From positions 1 through 15,495 of the forward strand of contig CAYXEN010000065.1 of assembly GCA_964464035.1 (NCBI GenBank): a stretch of 15,495 bases of DNA. The letters run 5' to 3'. Shown in pieces: positions 1 through 7,741 of the stretch (position 1 is the stretch's first letter; every line of letters begins with the position of its first letter). The DNA is from CAYXEN01 sp964464035 (GTDB lineage: Bacteria > Krumholzibacteriota > Krumholzibacteriia > WVZY01). A program made the translations under genes and the position numbers. The notes beneath the pieces are model-generated. The model ran no database searches and was not told where the DNA came from. It worked only from the letters and a program-made list of their open reading frames with translations.

Positions 1-10
1 GCGTAAAATT

Positions 11-1099
11 TCACTGAAATCTACCCGACCCGTATCTCGATTTACCTGGTAGGAACAGACGGATGATGTTGTTGGCCGCCGGGGCGTTCGGGGCATACTC
101 TCGCCACCCGGACTGCCCGTCGAAAGAAACGAGGTAGCATCCCCTGCGCTCCGTATTCCAATCACCAAGGCCGATGTAGAGATCCCCGGACGCGGTCTTG
201 GCCAAAGCCCTGATTTCGGTGCGCAGCCAGTCCAATTGATAGTCTATGTAGACGGGAACCAGCGAATAGCCGCTCCATCCGACGCCGTCCCATGCGAAGA
301 GCGAGTCGTTCGTTCCCGCCCACAGTATCGAGCCGTCGAAGAGGAGCGAATAGATCGTCTTCCCCGAGAGTCCTATTTGCGACCACGTGCTGTCTGCCGG
401 ATGGAATTCCTCCACCCCGCCGGTAGTGCCTGCAAAGACGGAGGTGTCCGAACCGGCCAGGACCTGCACGTTGGCATCGACGAGTCCATTGGACTCCACC
501 CGGATGAAGCCCTGCCGATCCAACACCGCCACCCCGCCTTTCGTACCGAACCAAGCCTCGTCCGCGTGGATGATCACGTCGTTGACCTGATCGTCGGGAA
601 GCCCGTCCCGCGAGTAGAACCGAGCCGTGGGAAAATCCTTCACGATCAATCCCGCCCCCGCCATCGTCCCGTAGACGACCGTATCACCCCAAACAACCAC
701 CGATGTCACACGATCATCGGTGAGCCCTTGAAAAGACGAATTGATGCTCGTGACCTGCACGCCTCCCTGGAAGAAGTGAAGCTTTGCGAGACCGGCGTCG
801 TCGGTCCCGACGAAAAGATCGCCGGCGCCGTCGAAGGCGCACGAAGTGAGCTGGTTGGAGGGAAGGCCGGAAGCATTGGTTATCATTTCGAAGGATGAGT
901 CAGCCGGATCGTAGATCAACACTCCTCCGGAGCTCGCCATGTAGAGCAGCCCGTTGCGAACGTCGATATCGGCTATGAGGCTTGGGCTCACGTGGCTCGT
1001 CCACCTGGAATCCACGCTCGCGGTTCTCCCGGAGGCAAAAGGGGTGAGGATGCAGGCGAGGAGCATCATCGGAATCCATCGTGCAAGCGGGTTTTTCAT
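11..1099 (-). CDS. Secreted beta-propeller protein (two-component-regulator-propeller-like repeats)
   Basis: The 362-residue product starts with a signal peptide: basic Lys/Arg near the N-terminus, a hydrophobic stretch at about residues 8-22, then a small-residue region ending near FASG. The rest is repeats of 40-50 residues with a blade pattern: 'GLPSNQLTS' and 'GLPDDQVNDV' followed by 'LFVGT', 'AWFGTKGGV', 'VFAGTTGGV' and 'LWAGTND'. About six blades can be counted between residues 40 and 340. Such Reg_prop-type propellers are common in exported or sensor proteins of FCB bacteria; no enzymatic residue is visible, so a binding or scaffold role is inferred. It lies 20 bases after the fusion glycosyltransferase gene and is the last gene visible in the operon. 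The ORF ends inside what looks like the start of another blade (NNIIRLF), and no C-terminal sorting domain is seen, so it may be shortened. Family call fairly sure, function unknown. Confidence 0.75.
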   Translation of the reverse strand: MKNPLARWIPMMLLACILTPFASGRTASVDSRWTSHVSPSLIADIDVRNGLLYMASSGGVLIYDPADSSFEMITNASGLPSNQLTSCAFDGAGDLFVGTDDAGLAKLHFFQGGVQVTSINSSFQGLTDDRVTSVVVWGDTVVYGTMAGAGLIVKDFPTARFYSRDGLPDDQVNDVIIHADEAWFGTKGGVAVLDRQGFIRVESNGLVDANVQVLAGSDTSVFAGTTGGVEEFHPADSTWSQIGLSGKTIYSLLFDGSILWAGTNDSLFAWDGVGWSGYSLVPVYIDYQLDWLRTEIRALAKTASGDLYIGLGDWNTERRGCYLVSFDGQSGWREYAPNAPAANNIIRLFLPGKSRYGSGRFQ

Positions 1100-1119
1100 A
1101 ATACCATCCCGGCGAGGGG

Positions 1120-3231
1120 CTACTCTTTGACCAGAGAAACGACCCGATTCCTTCCGGAAAGAATCCGGCCGAGGCTGCGCAGGAGAATCTTGAAGTCGAG
1201 CACGAGCGACCAGTTCCTGATATAATCGGCGTCCTGCGCGAGGAGATTCTCGATGCTCAATTCCGATTCGTCGCTCAATCGCCAGTAGCCGGTGATCCCC
1301 GGGCGCATGCCGAAACGAAACTCCTGACCTTTTTCGAGGAGCTCCCCGGCGCCGACAGGCAAGGGATACGGCCCCACGATGCTCAGCTTTCCCCTCAGCA
1401 ACATCCAGAAAAGGGGTAGATTGAACAGATCCGGGATCGCGCGCTCTCGACCGGCAGCTTTCCCCCCTCCGGCCAAGGGGAAAAGAAACTCTTCCTTGCC
1501 GGCTCCCAGCCTCTTTTCGTATAAAAACATTTTCCCGCCTCGCAGGCGGGTATATATGGAATATATCACAAAGAACGGCGTGGAGACCACCAGAAAAATC
1601 ATTCCCGCCGCCACGTCGACGATCCTCTTGATCAGGCGATCGAAGACGTAACGGGTGTCCCGGTAATAGGCGATAGCGGGCTTGCCGGCGAAGCTCCTCA
1701 CCTCGGCTTGATGAACCACGAGATGAGAATAGTCGGTGAGCATGGTCACGTCCAGAATGCGCTGCCTCCCCATGCTCACTATCTCCATCATTTTGCTTGC
1801 CGGCACCGCACCGGGTAGGAGGACTATCTCCTGGATCCGATGCCGGTCGATTACGGCGTCGAGCTCCGAGAGGTCACCGAGGTTGCCTGCCGCATCAGCG
1901 GCTTCCACGTCCGTCGCGATCACGCCCACCACCTCGAGCCCGAGGCTCTGATCGATGGACAACTTCTGCTCCAACTTGGCCGCCTCGGCGGACGGTCCTA
2001 TGATGCATATCCTCTTGAGGTCGACCTTCTGTTCGAGCATCTTCTTGTGCAGTTTCCTTATCAGCGTCCTGGCCGCCCAATCGAAGCCCACCGCGAACGG
2101 CACGAGGAAGGCCACGATCATGCGCGAGTAAGTCCTGATCTTGCTCAGGTAAGTGCTGGTCATCAGGAGGACGGAGGCGAGGACGATGGCCTTCATTATG
2201 TTGACCAGCTCGTCGACGTAGGGCGTTTCACGCCGTATCCGGTAGAGCCCCATGAAGAAGTACGTGAAGACGAACAGCAGGTTCTCGTAGAAGACGAACT
2301 TGCCGTACGTGGCGATCGGGAAAATCGGGTTGGTGAAGATCTCGTGCAGGCTGACTCGCAGGTAGTAGGCGGCGAGGAAAGCCGCGTTGAACGCAAGCAC
2401 GTCGGCGGCCAGGAAGAGAATGACCTTGCCCACTTCCCGGTACTTCTTCATGAAGTAGAGGAGGAAATTCCACTTTTCATAGTACCGAACGAGGCTCGCC
2501 AAATGCGCCAGGAAGGAACGGTTGATGACGGTCTGGGCGCTCTCCCGCGCGTAACCGTGGGTGATGACAGCTTCGGGATAATAGTAGACTTTCCATCCCC
2601 TTTGCTTCATCCGGTAGCACCAGTCCACGTCCTCGAAGTAGAGAAAGAATCTCTCGTCCATCAATCCCACCGACTCGACCGCTTCCCTCCGTACGAGCAT
2701 GCACGCTCCGAGAATCCAGTCCACCTCCCTCAAGGTCTCATGGTCATAATCGAGCATCAGGTGGTCGCGCACCGCCGAAGAGTTCTTGAAGAACTTGCCC
2801 AGGAAAGTCCTTCGCATCAGCAGTACTTTCCAGGTGTAGAACCTCCTGCACGAATACTGGATATTGCCGTCGAAAAAGACCAGCTTCGGGCCGACGATCC
2901 CCGCCTCCCGGTGCCGGTCCATGAAATCCATCATCTTGGCTATCGCGTCGCCGCCCACGACGGTGTCGGGATTCAGGATGAGGAAATAGCGACCCTCCGC
3001 TCTGCGAATGCCGAGGTTGACCCCCCTGGAATACCCCACGTTCTCCTCGTTGGCGACCAGGGTCACGGCGGGGAAATCGCGTCTGACCATGTCCGGGGTG
3101 CCGTCCTTGCTTGCGTTGTCCACGACGATGATCTCCGAGTCGCCTGCCGGAAGGTGCCGGCGGAGTGATTCGAGGCAGGGCTTGAGGACGGAAAGACTGT
3201 TGTAACTGACTATGATTACTGAGAGCTTCAC
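1120..3231 (-). CDS. Fusion: GT2 glycosyltransferase + WcaJ/WbaP-like polyprenyl-phosphate sugar-1-phosphate transferase (degenerate active site)
   Basis: A single 703-residue frame. Residues 1-250 are a rhamnosyltransferase-like GT2: 'VVDNASKDGT' at 36-45, 'ILNPDT' at 85-90 in the DXD position, and 'YFEDVDWCYR' at 198-207. Four membrane segments follow (about 267-292, 313-331, 345-363, 370-388), then a Rossmann-like CoA_binding_3 region (405-500) and a bacterial sugar transferase (PHPT) domain from about 530. The PHPT part keeps the membrane helix with its Pro552 kink, 'LSIVGP' at 616-621 and 'RPGITGYW' at 643-650. The usual Asp-Glu dyad is replaced by Phe603-Asn604, and the KFRSM motif is absent. 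The start is GTG; the AGGA before it overlaps the TAG stop of the preceding gene, 7 bases away, so the two are probably translationally coupled. The GT2 half probably transfers a sugar in the cytoplasm; whether the second half starts glycan synthesis is doubtful. Confidence 0.85.
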   Translation of the reverse strand: MKLSVIIVSYNSLSVLKPCLESLRRHLPAGDSEIIVVDNASKDGTPDMVRRDFPAVTLVANEENVGYSRGVNLGIRRAEGRYFLILNPDTVVGGDAIAKMMDFMDRHREAGIVGPKLVFFDGNIQYSCRRFYTWKVLLMRRTFLGKFFKNSSAVRDHLMLDYDHETLREVDWILGACMLVRREAVESVGLMDERFFLYFEDVDWCYRMKQRGWKVYYYPEAVITHGYARESAQTVINRSFLAHLASLVRYYEKWNFLLYFMKKYREVGKVILFLAADVLAFNAAFLAAYYLRVSLHEIFTNPIFPIATYGKFVFYENLLFVFTYFFMGLYRIRRETPYVDELVNIMKAIVLASVLLMTSTYLSKIRTYSRMIVAFLVPFAVGFDWAARTLIRKLHKKMLEQKVDLKRICIIGPSAEAAKLEQKLSIDQSLGLEVVGVIATDVEAADAAGNLGDLSELDAVIDRHRIQEIVLLPGAVPASKMMEIVSMGRQRILDVTMLTDYSHLVVHQAEVRSFAGKPAIAYYRDTRYVFDRLIKRIVDVAAGMIFLVVSTPFFVIYSIYTRLRGGKMFLYEKRLGAGKEEFLFPLAGGGKAAGRERAIPDLFNLPLFWMLLRGKLSIVGPYPLPVGAGELLEKGQEFRFGMRPGITGYWRLSDESELSIENLLAQDADYIRNWSLVLDFKILLRSLGRILSGRNRVVSLVKE

Positions 3232-3238
3232 TTGAATC

Positions 3239-3964
3239 CTAGGATCTCCGGAACAACCTACAGATCGAATCCAGCCTTAGTTTCCAGACGAGAAAAGCCG
3301 CCTCCCATACGATTCGCCTCGACATCTTGGACGTACCCGATCTCCTGTCTTCGAAAATGATCGGGATCTCCACGATCTTGAATCCTTTCTTCCAGACGAT
3401 ATAGTTCACCTCGATCTGGAATGAATAACCGTCGCTCTTTATCCTGTCGAGGGGGAGGCTTTCGAGAACTTCCCGCCGGAAACACTTGAAGCCTCCGGTG
3501 GCGTCCCTCAGCGGCATGCCCGTCACTACGCGGGTGTAGATGTTCGCGCCCACGCTGAGGAACAAGCGGCTCAGCGGCCAGTTCACCACCGTGATCCCGT
3601 TGAGATAGCGCGAGCCGAGAACGAGATCGGCATCCTTGATCCTCTCCAGAAAGGTGGGTACGGCCCGCGGATCATGCGAGAAGTCCGCGTCCATCTCGAA
3701 AACGTATTTCGCATCGGTGTTCTCCAGCGCCCACCTGAAGCCCGCGATGTACGCGCTGCCCAGCCCCATCTTGGCGGGTCTCGCGAGGAGATGAACTTTT
3801 CCATTCTCGGCGCCGAGCTTCCTTACTACGTCGCCGGTACCGTCCGGCGAATTGTCATCCACGACCAGGATCTCCAGGTCGGCGTCCAGGGTGAGAAGAG
3901 CATCGATCAGCTTCTCGATGTTCTCTCTCTCGTCATAGGTCGGAACTACGATGAGTGCTTCCAT
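3239..3964 (-). CDS. Polyprenol monophosphomannose synthase-like GT2 (Dpm1 family)
   Basis: This cytoplasmic GT2 is 241 residues from the chosen start. Members of the family move mannose (or another hexose) from a nucleotide sugar to polyprenyl phosphate, making a lipid-linked donor for use outside the membrane. Visible signatures are 'VVPTYDERENI' at the N-terminus, 'VVDDNSPDGT' at 34-43, the metal-binding 'DAD' at 92-94 in 'MDADFSHDP', and 'DATGGFKCFRREVL', which is typical of Dpm1. There is no C-terminal GtrA-like membrane domain, as in the short Dpm1 class. An in-frame ATG five codons upstream (3979) is possible, but only the ATG at 3964 has a GGAG with 9-base spacing. The gene overlaps the end of the YfhO-family gene by 19 bases, which suggests coupled translation and joint function. 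The exact sugar cannot be read from the sequence. Confidence 0.88.
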   Translation of the reverse strand: MEALIVVPTYDERENIEKLIDALLTLDADLEILVVDDNSPDGTGDVVRKLGAENGKVHLLARPAKMGLGSAYIAGFRWALENTDAKYVFEMDADFSHDPRAVPTFLERIKDADLVLGSRYLNGITVVNWPLSRLFLSVGANIYTRVVTGMPLRDATGGFKCFRREVLESLPLDRIKSDGYSFQIEVNYIVWKKGFKIVEIPIIFEDRRSGTSKMSRRIVWEAAFLVWKLRLDSICRLFRRS

Positions 3965-6540
3965 CTTTTCCGGCTCCATGTCGTTGAACCAATCAGCAGA
4001 ACGAGAAGAAGGACGAACGTCGTCAAGGATATGTGAAAAGCCCTCTTGATGTGTGAACTGTCGTACTTGAATACCACTTCGTGGCGGCCCGCGGGCAGCG
4101 CCACCGCCCTCAGCAGGTAATCGGCACGCAGCATTTCGTTCTCCTTGCCGTCCACGTAAACCTTCCAGCGCGGATAGTATACTTCACTCGCCACCAGCAG
4201 GCACGGCGAAGGCACGTCGGCCTGCATGTGGATCTCGTTGAAGCTGAAGCTGGTTATCTCGACCTTGCCCCCTTTCTTTGACACGGGTTCGATCGGCGGC
4301 CTCTTTTCGAGCAACGCCGTCTCGGCCGGATTGATGTCGGATCCCTTGAGCAGGGCCAAAGCCTCGTCGTGGTGGACTATCTGGTATCGATCCACGAGAA
4401 AGGCTCTGTCGAGCGCGTCATTGTTCCTGTAGATGAACCTCGTTTCACCCTCCCAGTTCTTCCCGGACCAGACCGGCTCGAATCGCCCTCCCTTGCCGAA
4501 CCTGTAGGCGGAGATCAGGTATTTCACGTTCAGCATGTCGAGCAGCTGGTAGTGGCCGGAGCCGAGAGCTCCACCCAGGGCCTTGAGAAGGTTGTTGTAC
4601 GCGGCCAGCTTGGCTGCATGGTAACCGCCGATGGACGAAATCCCGAAGTTCATGTAGCGATTGCTCGTGAACTCACCGTAGAACGGGGCCGAAGGATGAT
4701 ACATGGGCATTATTCGGTAGAATCCCTTGTCGCGCTTGAGAAAATCGACGACGGGATCCGGCTCCAGGTAACGATCGAGAACGGCGGGATCCTTGATCAA
4801 CCGCACCGCCTCGGATTTGAAAAGCTTCTCCGGGTGAGTTATGTTGGCATCCACCATCCGATAGTCCACCAGGGCGGTCACCAGCACCAGCGACACGAAT
4901 ACGGCGCGGGGAATCATTTTTCTAGCATACATGAAGAGAAAACCGAAGAGGGCTGCCCCCATGATCCCCGTCTTGACGAGATCCTTGAGAAGCATCTCCC
5001 CCGTGACCCGCCCCAGGGCGATCTGATCCCTCACCGAGCTCGCCGTCTTGATCCTTCCCGCCACCGCCCTGGCGAACCCGTCCTTCCAGTATCCCTGGCT
5101 GATCACGGCGACAAGAAGCAGAACGGCGAACGCACCCCCGCCGATCAACGCGATCCTGCGCGCCTTGTCCCCGGGCACCCTTGTCAACGCCTGCAACCCG
5201 AACGCGAAGAGCGCCGCTACCGAGAGTTGCTGAACCACGAGCACCATCACGGGCACCCTGAACTTGTTGAAGTACGGCATCCACTTGAAAAGCGGATCAT
5301 AGAGGACGGGAAAATGCCTGCCGAAAGCGACCAGCGTCGAAACGGCCGCCAGGAAAACGAGGAATCTCACGAATCTGTCCTTGACGAGGAAGATCCCCGC
5401 CAGTGCCCCCAGGAAGACGACGAGGCCGAGGTAGTTGGGATAGTCCGTGAACGGCATGTAACCGATGTAAGTATCCTTGCCGAAGCCGAAAGCGTAAGGC
5501 AGAACGAAAGTGAGAGTTTCGAGAGGATGCAGGCTCCAGGACGTTGCATAGTCGTACTCCAACCCTCCCTTGACCGACCCCCCTCTTATGGAATACTGGG
5601 AATACTCGTGCACGGGGAGGTAGAGCACCGAGGATATCAACAATGAACAGACTACGACTGCTCCCAGAACCGCGAACAGGAACCCCGAATCGAGAAGGGC
5701 CGTCTTCGAGTCGTACTCAGCCGGCGTTCCGGGGGCGCGCCGGAACGGGATGATCGATGTCGATTCCGTCTTGCTTCCCCCTCCCCTCGATGCATCTATC
5801 ATTCTCAGCACGGAAAAGAAGAGGAAATGCAGTCCCAGCATGGCGTACGTATAGTAGGAGATCTGGATGTGCGCCCTGAGCATCTGGAATCCCAACACGA
5901 TGGCGAGAAGGCTGGCATTCAAGATTATCCCCTTCCCCCGCGTTATCCTGTCCCAGAACAACAGCGCGTACGGCATGTAGGCGATGGCGCTCGCCTGGCT
6001 GCCGTGCCCGTTCGCCCCGATCGCCACGACGTTGGGCATCCAGATCATGAAGACTCCGGCCATGATGGAAGGCACGAGAGAGACTCCGCGATCCAGGAGC
6101 AACAGGGTGACGCCGATGCCGAGGAGAAACATGTGAAACAGCAACCAGCTGTTGGGGGGGAAATGAAGCTTGGATATCAGAAAGCCGGTCACGAAGCTCA
6201 AGGGATACACGAAAGGGTTGTACGCGAGGCTCTCATAGCTCGGCATACCGGAGAACAGGTAAGGATTCCACAAGGGGTAGACGTGCTCTTCGATCATGAC
6301 CTTGTGGGCCGCCTTCGCGAAACTCGTCGCCGCTTCGACGTCCTTGGCCATGAAGATCTTGCCTTGAAAGGCCAGTTCGGGATAGAGAAGAACCACGGCC
6401 ATTAGCATGGAGACCACGACGAGCAACGTGCGCCGCCGGGAAGTCAGTTCGAAAGTCGGCCTGGCCCCGCCCTTCCCTGCTGAGGAGGTCCCGGATCCTG
6501 CGCGCGCCTTGCCCTTCTTATGAGTCTTCTTGGCCACCAT
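3946..6540 (-). CDS. YfhO-family membrane protein, putative GT-C glycosyltransferase
   Basis: An 864-residue polytopic protein. A Lys-rich cytoplasmic tail (1-37) leads into the first membrane helix (about 38-58). Next is the acidic loop 'KDVEAATSF' and 'YPLWNPYLFSGMPSYES' at 88-104, which is typical of the YfhO family. About a dozen hydrophobic segments run to residue 560. A soluble region (about 570-830) carries 'DMLNVKYLISAYR' (668-680) and 'YYPRWKVYVDGKE' (788-800), both family hallmarks, and a last membrane helix lies at 835-856. In Bacillus subtilis, YfhO is the proposed GT-C enzyme that decorates lipoteichoic acid using a C55-P sugar made by the GT2 CsbB. The gene overlaps the Dpm1-like gene, the same functional pairing. 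Target and sugar are unknown. The RBS is weak (AAGG, 8 bases upstream). Confidence 0.85.
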   Translation of the reverse strand: MVAKKTHKKGKARAGSGTSSAGKGGARPTFELTSRRRTLLVVVSMLMAVVLLYPELAFQGKIFMAKDVEAATSFAKAAHKVMIEEHVYPLWNPYLFSGMPSYESLAYNPFVYPLSFVTGFLISKLHFPPNSWLLFHMFLLGIGVTLLLLDRGVSLVPSIMAGVFMIWMPNVVAIGANGHGSQASAIAYMPYALLFWDRITRGKGIILNASLLAIVLGFQMLRAHIQISYYTYAMLGLHFLFFSVLRMIDASRGGGSKTESTSIIPFRRAPGTPAEYDSKTALLDSGFLFAVLGAVVVCSLLISSVLYLPVHEYSQYSIRGGSVKGGLEYDYATSWSLHPLETLTFVLPYAFGFGKDTYIGYMPFTDYPNYLGLVVFLGALAGIFLVKDRFVRFLVFLAAVSTLVAFGRHFPVLYDPLFKWMPYFNKFRVPVMVLVVQQLSVAALFAFGLQALTRVPGDKARRIALIGGGAFAVLLLVAVISQGYWKDGFARAVAGRIKTASSVRDQIALGRVTGEMLLKDLVKTGIMGAALFGFLFMYARKMIPRAVFVSLVLVTALVDYRMVDANITHPEKLFKSEAVRLIKDPAVLDRYLEPDPVVDFLKRDKGFYRIMPMYHPSAPFYGEFTSNRYMNFGISSIGGYHAAKLAAYNNLLKALGGALGSGHYQLLDMLNVKYLISAYRFGKGGRFEPVWSGKNWEGETRFIYRNNDALDRAFLVDRYQIVHHDEALALLKGSDINPAETALLEKRPPIEPVSKKGGKVEITSFSFNEIHMQADVPSPCLLVASEVYYPRWKVYVDGKENEMLRADYLLRAVALPAGRHEVVFKYDSSHIKRAFHISLTTFVLLLVLLIGSTTWSRKRWKHSS
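3974..3977 (-). promoter_or_regulatory. Ribosome binding site deciding the Dpm1-like start
   Basis: GGAG on the minus strand, 9 bases before the ATG at 3962-3964. The alternative ATG at 3977-3979 has only 'TTGGTTCAACGAC' in front of it, with no purine-rich stretch, so the downstream start is preferred. The site lies inside the end of the YfhO-family coding sequence. Confidence 0.5.
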
Positions 6541-6601
6541 TCAACCAGCCTTCATGGTCATGATATCATACGGCGAAAAGCCGGTAAATCACGTTTTTCC
6601 T
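6541..6601 (-). other. 61-base intergenic spacer with palindrome and small hairpin
   Basis: This spacer separates the GT4 stop from the YfhO-family start. It holds a perfect 10-base palindrome, ATGATATCAT (6560-6569), and a small hairpin with stem CGGC/GCCG and a 5-base loop (6571-6583). No U-tract follows the hairpin on the transcribed strand, so it does not look like a rho-independent terminator. No convincing -35/-10 pair is present. Confidence 0.35.
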
Positions 6602-7741
6602 TCAAGTTCTCCCCAGCCCGACGAGCGTTTCGGCGCACCTCCTCCACGAGAACCGGGCCTTGATTCTTCTCACTCCTTCCACCATCCTCCCGCTCTCTCC
6701 TTTCTCGAAGAACTCCAGCATCGCATCGGCCAAGGCCGCGGGGTTCGAAGGAGGCACGACCCGCCCGCTCTCCCCGTCTTCCACCACGTCCGGCAGCCCG
6801 CCGACCGAAGTCACGATGACGGGTTTGTCGAAAGCGTACGCTATCTGGACTATGCCGCTCTGTGTCGCCGACAGATAGGGCAGCACCACGAGGTCGGCGG
6901 CTTCGAAGTACTTCTCCACTTCCTCGTTGGGCACGTACCTGTCCACGATTCTCACCCGGTCGGCTATCCCCAACTCCCCGATGCGGCGGAGGTAGGGTTC
7001 TTTGTCCTCGTAGAACTCACCCACCACGAGGAGAGTGAGATCGAGGCGTTTCGACGCGGAAGCGAAGGCTTCGAGCAGAACGTTCAATCCCTTGTAGGGA
7101 CGGATCAGGCCGAAAAACAGAACCGTGTTCCCTTCGAGCCCCAGTTCCCTTCTCGCCTCTTCCCTGCCCACAGCCCCCTTCTTGAACACTTCGTAGATGG
7201 GGTGCGGACTCACTTCGATCTTCGGCTCCACCCTCCCGCGGCGCTTCTTCATGAGGGACAGTAGTCGGAGTTTGTCCTCGTTGGACTGCACGAGAAACCT
7301 TTTGACCCCGAAGAAACCGATCTTGATCAGCGTCCTGTCCACGATGGAAGACTCGTGCGGCAATACGTTGTGGCAGAGGTAGACCACGCCGGATTTGCAT
7401 CGCCTGCGCATGAAAAATCTCGTCGCGGCATAAGCGGGGGCGAAAAAGGGATGCCACCACTGGAATATCACCACGTCGGGAGCGAAGGCGGATATCTTCC
7501 TCGCCGCTTTCCACCAGCTCAAAGGGTTCAGCGAATCGATCAATCTTTCCGATGGAGTCCCTATGGCCGATCCGCTGTTATCGTACTGCGTCTTGCCGGG
7601 GAAAAAGATCGAAGGATAGAGCCGCTTGAAGTTAACGATGCGTACGTCATGATCTTTCTGCAGCTCGAGGGCCAACAGGGAAGTGAAGTGCGATATGCCG
7701 CCTCGATAAGGATATGCAGGCCCGACGATACATACCCTCAT
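6602..7741 (-). CDS. GT4-family (GT-B fold) glycosyltransferase
   Basis: The 379-residue protein has two Rossmann halves. The N-terminal half opens with 'VGPAYPYRGGISHFTSLLA' (7-25), the acceptor-side glycine loop of GT4 enzymes. The C-terminal half has 'GLIRPYKGLNVLLEAF' (211-226), a classic donor-domain strand and loop, then 'SATQSGIVQIAYAFDKPVI' (281-299) and 'GGLPDVVEDGESGRVV'. The usual EX7E pair is absent from the 281-299 segment. To my knowledge this variant is shared by a large GT4 subfamily, so it is not evidence of inactivity. No membrane segment or signal peptide is visible, so it should act at the cytoplasmic face, extending a lipid-linked glycan from a nucleotide-sugar donor. Its ATG overlaps the stop of the upstream GT2 gene (ATGA), so the two are coupled. 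Donor and acceptor are unknown. Confidence 0.87.
   Translation of the reverse strand: MRVCIVGPAYPYRGGISHFTSLLALELQKDHDVRIVNFKRLYPSIFFPGKTQYDNSGSAIGTPSERLIDSLNPLSWWKAARKISAFAPDVVIFQWWHPFFAPAYAATRFFMRRRCKSGVVYLCHNVLPHESSIVDRTLIKIGFFGVKRFLVQSNEDKLRLLSLMKKRRGRVEPKIEVSPHPIYEVFKKGAVGREEARRELGLEGNTVLFFGLIRPYKGLNVLLEAFASASKRLDLTLLVVGEFYEDKEPYLRRIGELGIADRVRIVDRYVPNEEVEKYFEAADLVVLPYLSATQSGIVQIAYAFDKPVIVTSVGGLPDVVEDGESGRVVPPSNPAALADAMLEFFEKGESGRMVEGVRRIKARFSWRRCAETLVGLGRT

Noticed and set aside
1840..3168. 442-codon open frame on the plus strand opposite the fusion gene
   Set aside because: Shadow of the GT2-PHPT gene; composition is His/Glu/Arg-rich and not protein-like.
3965..3979. Upstream ATG at 3979 as the start of the Dpm1-like gene
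   Set aside because: No Shine-Dalgarno precedes it, while the ATG at 3964 has GGAG at good spacing and matches the usual N-terminus of the family.
4369..5646. 425-codon open frame on the plus strand opposite the YfhO-family gene
   Set aside because: Same shadow pattern: strongly charged product, no recognisable motif, fully inside a well-supported minus-strand gene.
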